Shown here one piece after another: positions 33,758 to 39,030 of a stretch of 39,030 nucleotides of DNA (the stretch's first letter is position 1; every line of letters begins with the position of its first letter). The DNA is from Mannheimia indoligenes (GTDB taxonomy: Bacteria; Pseudomonadota; Gammaproteobacteria; Enterobacterales; Pasteurellaceae), in the NCBI RefSeq assembly GCF_036880405.1, contig NZ_JBAJJM010000013.1, positions 1 through 39,030 on the forward strand, in the 5' to 3' direction. The notes under the pieces were generated by a model. The model had not been told where the DNA came from and searched no databases. It saw nothing but the letters and a program-made list of their open reading frames with translations. Both the position numbers and the translations under genes were made by a program.

Positions 33758-34507
33758 ATGAAGCGTTATTTTTTATTATTTGGATTGCTACTTAGCACCT
33801 ATTCCCACGCTCTTGAAAAACTGAATGTGCAGTTATGGGCAGAACGAGATCTGGTTTCTAACAACGACAAATATATTTTGAATTTACACACAGGCGATTG
33901 GCAATCTGGCGGCATTCTCTATTGGATTGGAACGACCAATAGTTTACATTTTCGAGGCAATCAAAAAGGGCTAGATTTTACATTAAGTTCTTTTGAGCCG
34001 GGCGGAGGAGAAAAGCCGTCCGAATATAAAATAGTAGGAAAGCTAACACCCCATCTTAATCGTTTTGAAGCAGAGCTACACCATCTGCCAAGTCAAAATG
34101 TTGAGAAAGTAACCTTTGGATCGCTTTTTTGGCAGCCAGATCGCCCTCAACATTTGATCGAATTTTGGGGCGAGCCGCAGCCCTATAACCGAGTGAAGAT
34201 TGATGAAATCCGCATTCTGGAACGAGAGAGCCGTAAATTTCTGCAAACTATTGAAGTATCACACAAAAATGATATTTACCAAGAAGGGCTTGCAGCACAC
34301 TATATTGATTTAAACTTCGACGGCTATTTTGATATTGCAATGCAAGTTGGGGGCGATTTTGAGGCTGGAGGCTATCGTTATTGGCTCTATAATGCTTCCT
34401 CTCAAAAATATGAGCTTTCAGAGGAACTCAGCAAACTCACTCGTTACCCATCACGAGATATTATCCTCCGTGAATTACGATTTTTAGAAGGCACAGTGAA
34501 GTGGTAA
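33758..34507 (+). CDS. Exported protein, not recognised (249 aa)
   Basis: Signal peptide MKRYFLLFGLLLSTYSHA gives a periplasmic or secreted protein. The C-terminal half has YIDLNFDGYFDIAMQ, an Asp-rich loop of the kind seen in calcium-binding or FG-GAP-like repeats, then YRYWLYNASSQKYELSEEL; this recalls the XAC2610-type periplasmic proteins, but the match is only by motif. ATG 33758 has GAGGAAAAA upstream; the TTG at 33746 would spoil the signal. No enzyme motif seen. Followed by a small membrane-protein gene 45 bases downstream. Confidence 0.72.
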   Translation: MKRYFLLFGLLLSTYSHALEKLNVQLWAERDLVSNNDKYILNLHTGDWQSGGILYWIGTTNSLHFRGNQKGLDFTLSSFEPGGGEKPSEYKIVGKLTPHLNRFEAELHHLPSQNVEKVTFGSLFWQPDRPQHLIEFWGEPQPYNRVKIDEIRILERESRKFLQTIEVSHKNDIYQEGLAAHYIDLNFDGYFDIAMQVGGDFEAGGYRYWLYNASSQKYELSEELSKLTRYPSRDIILRELRFLEGTVKW

Positions 34508-34552
34508 ATGAGGATTTTGCTCACAAGCATTTTAATTATATAAGGAGACACA

Positions 34553-34930
34553 ATAGCAAACTTTATCCGAAAAACATTTGGCGGATTATCACTTAGTTAC
34601 TATCTAAGGCATTTCTTATTTGGGCTACTGATTTTTGCCTTATTTATATTTGCAGGTGTAAAGCACCCTAAAACAGGCGAATGGAATATACCCGTTCTTA
34701 CCATTCTGATCATTAGCCAATTTCTTTACCCTTACGCACGTTTTGTGTATGAAAGCATCATTGACTATATCTTCGGAAATAATGTGTTCTTTGCGAATGC
34801 AATTTTAGTTTTAATCGTGAAGTTATTTACTATGCTCTTATGCTATAGCTTTGCAATTTTTATTGCACCCATCGGGCTAATTTACCTCTATTTTTACCAT
34901 ACTAAACAAGAAAAACAGCATAACGTATAA
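34553..34930 (+). CDS. Small membrane protein with apparent ATA start codon (125 aa)
   Basis: Reading from ATA 34553, which sits 5 bases after a perfect AAGGAG (34542-34547), gives an open frame to TAA 34928-34930. An in-frame TAA (34541-34543) bars any upstream start. The protein begins ANFIRKTFGGLSLSYYLR and has about three membrane helices (HFLFGLLIFALFIFAG; VLTILIISQFLYPYARF; a long C-terminal one ending APIGLIYLYFY). No family recognised. Either the start codon is a rare ATA or the gene lost its ATG by one G-to-A change. A shorter version from ATG 34748 would lack the first two helices and any ribosome site. Confidence 0.6.
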   Translation: MANFIRKTFGGLSLSYYLRHFLFGLLIFALFIFAGVKHPKTGEWNIPVLTILIISQFLYPYARFVYESIIDYIFGNNVFFANAILVLIVKLFTMLLCYSFAIFIAPIGLIYLYFYHTKQEKQHNV

Positions 34931-34938
34931 AATGAAAA

Positions 34939-34967
34939 GGCTGAACTCAATAAAGTTCAGCCCTTTT
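34939..34967. terminator. Bidirectional terminator before sohB
   Basis: GGCTGAACT (34939-34947) / AGTTCAGCC (34954-34962) followed by CTTTT on the plus strand and flanked by AAAA for the minus strand. Between convergent genes. Confidence 0.88.
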
Positions 34968-34975
34968 GCTTGACA

Positions 34976-36028
34976 CTACATTATCGTTGAACGACCTTTA
35001 TTTAAGATCTTAGTTAAAACATTTTCCGCAGATTGTTCTAGCTGTGAGCCGATTTTCTGGCTCAATTTTTTCTTCTCTTTGTATTTTAATTCAATCACCT
35101 CTTTCTCAGAGATTGCATTTAAAATAAGATCATCACTGGTTGCAATTTCATCTACTAAATTTAACTCAATCGCTTGCTGCCCGAACCAGTGTTCTCCGGT
35201 TGCCACTTTTTCAATATCTAGTTGAGGACGGTGATGTTCCACAAACTCTTTAAACAATGAATGCGTTTCTTCTAGCTCTTGCTGGAATTTTTGCTTGCCT
35301 TTCTCTGTATTTTCGCCAACTAAAGTTACTGTACGTTTATATTCGCCTGCTGTCATCACATCCACATCAATATCGTGTTTTTTCAGGAAACGATGAATAT
35401 TTGGCACTTGAGCTACAACCCCCACCGATCCAATTACCGCAAAAGGAGCAGCAACAATTTTATTTGCCACACAAGCCATCATATAACCTCCACTTGCAGC
35501 AACTTTATCTACTGCTGCAATTAAAGGAATATTGCGATCACGCAAGCGTTGTAACTGTGAAGCTGCTAAGCCATAACCGTGAACCACACCACCTGGGCTT
35601 TCTAATCTGAGCAAGACTTCATCTTTTTCTGGATTAGCAAGGCTAATCACCGCATCAATTTCTCTGCGTAGAGAATTAACCTCGTGCGCCATCATATCGC
35701 CATTAAAATTCAGTACAAACAAGCGAGATGGGGCTTCTCCGCTTGTTCCCCCTTCTTTTAAACGCTTCTTCTCAAATTTTGCCCTCTCTTTCTCTGCTTT
35801 TTTCTCTTGCTTTTCTTGATGCTTTAGCTCTGCCTCACTCAAGAAAAATCCTGCAAGCGATTTTTGTTGTTCCTTATATTTTTTTGTTAAATTTATAATG
35901 GATACTGTACCATTTTCAGTTTGTTTTTTGGATTCCAAAATCAACATCACGACCACTGCAACAATACCGAAAACCGTTAATAATTCTAATAAGAAAATCC
36001 CATAATTAAGTAAAACTTCTTTCCACAT
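34976..36028 (-). CDS. sohB: Inner membrane serine protease SohB (350 aa)
   Basis: Signal-peptide-peptidase-like protease of the S49 family. N-terminal membrane helix (about 11-31), then a charged Lys/Glu coiled region (about 65-92). The catalytic Ser is S179 in DKVAASGGYMMA and the Lys is K231 in TAGEYKRT, the Ser-Lys dyad of this family. Start 36028 (MWKEVLLNYG, AGAGG upstream) is preferred over the longer frame to 36046. It begins 23 bases after the lpxB stop, so may be in one operon with it. Confidence 0.94.
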   Translation of the reverse strand: MWKEVLLNYGIFLLELLTVFGIVAVVVMLILESKKQTENGTVSIINLTKKYKEQQKSLAGFFLSEAELKHQEKQEKKAEKERAKFEKKRLKEGGTSGEAPSRLFVLNFNGDMMAHEVNSLRREIDAVISLANPEKDEVLLRLESPGGVVHGYGLAASQLQRLRDRNIPLIAAVDKVAASGGYMMACVANKIVAAPFAVIGSVGVVAQVPNIHRFLKKHDIDVDVMTAGEYKRTVTLVGENTEKGKQKFQQELEETHSLFKEFVEHHRPQLDIEKVATGEHWFGQQAIELNLVDEIATSDDLILNAISEKEVIELKYKEKKKLSQKIGSQLEQSAENVLTKILNKGRSTIM

Positions 36029-36051
36029 ACCTCTTCCCTTTTGCAAAAAAA

Positions 36052-37233
36052 TTAATAAATATGACCGCTTGTAGAATGATTTAATAAATCAACAACCGCT
36101 TGAGCTGCTTGCTCATCTGCATTACATTGAATTGACTTGTGTAGCTCAACAAATCGCTGTTTTAAATCCGCTTTCTTAGCTTGGCTTTCCATATCCTCTG
36201 CGAGGAAAACCGTTAAATGGTTTGCCAACCTCTCCGGATTACACTCCTCTTGGATTAGCTCTGGCACAAGAAGTTCTTGAGCAAGTAAATTAGGTAGAGA
36301 AATATAATCCGTCTTAACTAGCCTTTTTGCCAGCCAATAAGTAAGCGGTTTCATTTTATAGCCAACTACCATTGGAGATTTACACAACATTGCCTCTAAT
36401 GCAGCCGTGCCGGACGCTAAGAGCGTGCATTCCGCTGCAATCATCGCTTCACGAGCCTTGCCTTGAATAATATTAAGTTCTAGCTCTGGAGCGATTTGTG
36501 CTTTAATCTCATTAAATTGTGCAATTCGCTTTTTATTAACCATTGGCACTAAGAATTGCAAATCAGGAAAGCGAGCCTTTAGAAGCTGAGCGGTTTTTAA
36601 AAATGGTTCAGCTAAAAACTGAATTTCACTCCCTCTACTTCCCACCAAAATAGCCATATAACGTTTGCTTTCATCAATATTGAGCGATAAACAGGCTTGT
36701 GAACGCTCTGGCTCTAACGGAATCGCATCTGCCATTGTATGACCAATAAAACGGCAAGGCACATTAAACCTATCATAGAATGCCTTTTCAAACGGCAGAA
36801 ATGCCAATACCAAATTAGTCGCTCTGGCAATTTTAAACACCCGTTTTTGACGCCACGCCCACACCGACGGGCTAACGTAATGAATCGTTTTAATACCATT
36901 GGCTTTAAGCTTTTCTTCAACAGTTAAATTGAAATCCGGTGCATCAATGCCGATAAAAATATCAGGCTTTACTTGAAGCATTTCATCAATCACTTGTTTA
37001 CGGCGTTTAAGTAATCTTGGAAGATGTTGAACCACCTCAGCTAAACCCATAACTGAAAGTTCCTCCATATCAAACAAAGTCTCGCAACCCGCTGATATCA
37101 TTCGTGGACCGGCTACGCCAATAAAACGAGCATTTGGATAATGCATTTTTAATGCTTTAATTAATCCTGCTCCGAGAATATCTCCCGAAATTTCTCCGGC
37201 AACTAAACCAATAACTGGTGATTTTTCTTTCAT
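36052..37233 (-). CDS. lpxB: Lipid-A-disaccharide synthase (393 aa)
   Basis: Glycosyltransferase that makes lipid A disaccharide from UDP-diacylglucosamine and lipid X; peripheral inner membrane protein. Hallmarks: LVAGEISGDILGAGLI at the N-terminus, FIGIDAPDFNL, HYVSPSVWAWRQKR, ILVGSRGSEI and ASGTAALEAMLCKSPMVVGYK. The length is typical. A USS lies at its 3' end. Upstream fabZ/lpxA are not adjacent in this window; its own promoter would lie in 37234-37300. Confidence 0.97.
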   Translation of the reverse strand: MKEKSPVIGLVAGEISGDILGAGLIKALKMHYPNARFIGVAGPRMISAGCETLFDMEELSVMGLAEVVQHLPRLLKRRKQVIDEMLQVKPDIFIGIDAPDFNLTVEEKLKANGIKTIHYVSPSVWAWRQKRVFKIARATNLVLAFLPFEKAFYDRFNVPCRFIGHTMADAIPLEPERSQACLSLNIDESKRYMAILVGSRGSEIQFLAEPFLKTAQLLKARFPDLQFLVPMVNKKRIAQFNEIKAQIAPELELNIIQGKAREAMIAAECTLLASGTAALEAMLCKSPMVVGYKMKPLTYWLAKRLVKTDYISLPNLLAQELLVPELIQEECNPERLANHLTVFLAEDMESQAKKADLKQRFVELHKSIQCNADEQAAQAVVDLLNHSTSGHIY

Positions 37234-37403
37234 TTTGACTCAATATTATCAATAAATACTTAGAGCTATTATACATCATGTAAGAGCAAAGCCACACTTG
37301 CAAAAAATCATTAAAAACCAACCGCTTGCATTACATCGGACGAATAGTGATTCACTCCAACCGACTTCCCATTTTTCTATATGCTTTCCTGAAAAACAAA
37401 AAT

Positions 37404-37427
37404 CCCCTAAGTATCTCTACTTAGGGG
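37404..37427 (-). terminator. Terminator hairpin, left copy of a direct repeat
   Basis: CCCCTAAGT (37404-37412) / ACTTAGGGG (37419-37427), loop ATCTCT. On the minus strand it is followed by ATTTTTGTTTTTC, so it ends leftward transcripts of the three-gene cassette. The rest of 37234-37480 shows one USS (37321) and no gene. The same hairpin reappears at the right edge of the window. Confidence 0.85.
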
Positions 37428-37480
37428 CAGACCGTTGACAAATCTCTAGATATAAATTTGAAGGTTTGATCCTCTACAGG

Positions 37481-37780
37481 TTATTTTTTCTTTAATAACC
37501 AACCAATACCTACGCCTATTGCAGTTCCAATTAAGGAGTTTTTCAAAGATGAAGAATCTTCTCTTTCATTTGCTTTTTTACGAGATGGTTCTTGTTTTAC
37601 CACATTTTTTGATGAAATAATCTCATCTCGTCTTACACAGGCAATAACTTTACAAGTGGGATGTGAAGACTTAAATCGATTTTTTGCATCAAGAATACTT
37701 GTTGCAGCAACCGCTCCTCGCCCTTTCTGATTATAACGGGTATCGATATAATCAATGTCAAAATGGTATTGTTTACTCAT
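37481..37780 (-). CDS. Small protein with C-terminal membrane anchor, unknown (99 aa)
   Basis: N-terminal half (KQYHFDIDYIDTRYNQKGRG, then AVAATSILDAKNRFKSSHP and KVIACVRRDEI) looks like a small alpha/beta domain; a charged linker (KKANEREDSSS) leads to a Gly-rich hydrophobic end (NSLIGTAIGVGIGWLLKKK) likely to insert in the membrane. No family recognised. Third and last gene of a minus-strand cassette, 9 bases after the previous gene; AAGGATATG precedes its start. Confidence 0.65.
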   Translation of the reverse strand: MSKQYHFDIDYIDTRYNQKGRGAVAATSILDAKNRFKSSHPTCKVIACVRRDEIISSKNVVKQEPSRKKANEREDSSSLKNSLIGTAIGVGIGWLLKKK

Positions 37781-37789
37781 AGCATATCC

Positions 37790-38527
37790 TTAAGATTGAA
37801 ATACTTTCTCTTTTATAGATAGAACAGCTTTTTTCACTAGATTTCTAGGAATGACATATCTAGCAGGAGCAGGAATGAAATCGATTACTTTGTCTATGAC
37901 CATTTCAATATTGCCATCTGAACCAATTTTTCTAAGCATATCTTCGATTTCACTTTCGTAAGGCATAATATATTTATCAAAAAAAGCATCCAGTCCTGCA
38001 ACTTCATCACCAATTTTAACTTGTGTTTCTCTGAGAATATCCACAAGCGCTCTTAATTCGTCATCACTAATTGAATACTCTACCTCTCCATTTTCATTAG
38101 ATAATGCGATCATTGAAGATAACAATTTAATTAACCCGTCACGCAACTTATTACGGCCATGCAAATGCATTAGCTTTAAATCACCAAAGTTCAGCTCACC
38201 TTTATTATAGGATATTGGGTATGACTTATAATAAGGTTGACAATGTTGCCACCCCCCACTTGGCTTTACAATGATTTTCTTGTTCGTAATTAAAGCACCA
38301 TCTTTTGCACTTCCAAAAAGAGTATCATCATAAAGCACTAAAATTTCTTCATCACTATCTAAACTCGCTCCCATACCTGATGCCATAGAAGCTTTTGCAT
38401 TATTAAGCTTCTTCAATGGAACACTACCATTTTCCCCTGCAACAACATAATATGACGAATTATCAACACATTCTGACAGCTCATCCAGAATTTCTCTGAT
38501 ATATGGATATTTATCTAATAAACTCAT
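37790..38527 (-). CDS. Protein with possible bacterial PH-like domain, unknown (245 aa)
   Basis: A segment EEILVLYDDTLFGSAKDGAL, then ITNKKIIVKPSGGW, followed by KSYPISY has the strand order of bacterial PH-like (lipid- or protein-contact) domains; the assignment is tentative. The rest is mainly helical (SISDDELRALVDILRETQ, PYESEIEDMLRKIG). No signal peptide or membrane helix. ATG 38527 (GAGGAAG upstream) is preferred to the TTG at 38533. Middle gene of the cassette, tightly packed with both neighbours. AT-rich codon use unlike lpxB. Confidence 0.65.
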   Translation of the reverse strand: MSLLDKYPYIREILDELSECVDNSSYYVVAGENGSVPLKKLNNAKASMASGMGASLDSDEEILVLYDDTLFGSAKDGALITNKKIIVKPSGGWQHCQPYYKSYPISYNKGELNFGDLKLMHLHGRNKLRDGLIKLLSSMIALSNENGEVEYSISDDELRALVDILRETQVKIGDEVAGLDAFFDKYIMPYESEIEDMLRKIGSDGNIEMVIDKVIDFIPAPARYVIPRNLVKKAVLSIKEKVFQS

Positions 38528-38541
38528 AGCCAACTTCCTCT

Positions 38542-38769
38542 TTATTTCTTAGATAACGTATCAATAACACTTTGAGAACAATCTAATAATTTGTCTCTTA
38601 AAGTACGCTCATCGTGATAAAACTGAACTATTGAGCCTATATTCTCACCTGTATAATGTTGTTTATATGTAGCGAATATTTCTCTTAATTCAGAAAATTT
38701 AGCATTTTCAACAATGTTTTTATAATCATTTGGAGAATCTACAATCCTCCGAATAATTTGACTTTGCAT
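38542..38769 (-). CDS. Small helical protein, unknown (75 aa)
   Basis: Short, charged, probably all-helical protein (MQSQIIRRIVDSPNDYKNIV; ELREIFATYKQHY; RDKLLDCSQSVIDTLSKK). No family recognised. First gene of the cassette; GAGGTGATG precedes the start. The two strong palindromes upstream (38801-38848) suggest tight control of this operon. Confidence 0.6.
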   Translation of the reverse strand: MQSQIIRRIVDSPNDYKNIVENAKFSELREIFATYKQHYTGENIGSIVQFYHDERTLRDKLLDCSQSVIDTLSKK

Positions 38770-38800
38770 ATCATCACCTCATTTTGTTTAGCAAGGATTA

Positions 38801-38848
38801 TTTCCTTTATTCCTGCAAGGGAATAAAGGAAACTCAGTATACTGAGTT
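38801..38848. promoter_or_regulatory. Two strong palindromes upstream of the cassette
   Basis: TTTCCTTTATTCC (38801-38813) / GGAATAAAGGAAA (38820-38832) is a perfect 13-bp stem with a 6-base loop. AACTCAGTATACTGAGTT (38831-38848) is a perfect 18-bp palindrome sharing two bases with it. They lie 30-80 bases upstream of the first cassette gene and may be operator and/or terminator. The rest of 38849-39009 has one USS (38870) and no gene seen. Confidence 0.55.
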
Positions 38849-39009
38849 GCAAAATTTGGTTATAAATTCACCGCTTGTACAGTATTCAAAACAAGTTATG
38901 GAAACTGAGGAAGAGTTGTTTTAAAGGGGAAAAAGCGTATAGGAAAGGAAAGAGAAATTATCTCTGCTGAAATCAGGTAGTTTTATCAGTTAAAATACAA
39001 AAGCAAAAA

Positions 39010-39030
39010 CCCCTAAGTATCTCTACTTAG
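39010..39030 (-). terminator. Right copy of the terminator hairpin, cut by the window end
   Basis: The 21 visible bases are identical to 37404-37424 (CCCCTAAGT, loop ATCTCT, ACTTAG), preceded by AAAAA so that on the minus strand it also ends in a T-rich tail. It probably ends a leftward gene beyond the window. Confidence 0.75.

Noticed and set aside
37234..37480. tRNA or attachment site next to lpxB
   Set aside because: No cloverleaf or CCA-end sequence is visible; the hairpin is explained as a terminator.

Overview
The window is a chromosomal segment from a member of the Pasteurellaceae. The main evidence is the very frequent 9-mer ACAAGCGGT. This is the Apl-type DNA uptake signal sequence (USS) of the Actinobacillus pleuropneumoniae/Mannheimia/Bibersteinia side of the family, and it often occurs as inverted pairs that form terminators. 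Gene content and protein sequences agree (oadGAB, dppABCDF, ccmABCDEF, hda, a periplasmic LigA-type ligase). The species cannot be fixed from the sequence alone.

Layout. 1-110: promoter and antitermination leader of an rRNA operon that reads leftward out of the window. 205-5957: a complete type II-C CRISPR-Cas locus (tracrRNA on the minus strand, then cas9, cas1, cas2 and an array of 14 repeats and 13 spacers), closely similar in organisation and RNA sequence to the Neisseria meningitidis system. 5958-7133: about 1.1 kb of decayed phage genes lying between the last full repeat and a degenerate repeat-spacer-repeat relic, so phage DNA seems to sit inside an older array. 7231-8980: a DUF5718-type protein and an exported ATP-dependent DNA ligase. 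9163-12567: the oadGAB sodium-pumping oxaloacetate decarboxylase operon. 12636-12766: two Fur boxes, a promoter and a short transcript ending in an intrinsic terminator, the best candidate here for an unannotated iron-regulated small RNA. 12850-18588: tyrS, two small lipoproteins, a yecM-like gene, argS and obgE. 18631-19697: a dead insertion sequence that split the obgE USS terminator. 19736-21664: a lipoprotein, an XRE regulator and an unrecognised gene. 21707-26742: cytochrome c maturation genes ccmABCD-EF on the minus strand. 26884-27594: hda. 27814-33692: a dipeptide-type ABC transporter, dppABCDF. 33758-34930: two unrecognised exported or membrane proteins, one with an apparent ATA start codon. 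34976-37233: sohB and lpxB. 37404-39030: a small AT-rich three-gene cassette of unknown function, bounded by two copies of one terminator hairpin and preceded by two strong palindromes.

How it works together. The CRISPR locus is self-contained. tracrRNA and cas9 fire divergently from overlapping promoters, cas1-cas2 overlap and supply adaptation, and each repeat ends on the minus strand in an extended -10 box, so crRNAs are probably transcribed one by one as in Neisseria. The other genes are mostly housekeeping. The accessory signals are the phage insertion in the CRISPR region, the insertion sequence, the inverted-repeat elements near obgE and dppB, and the right-hand cassette.
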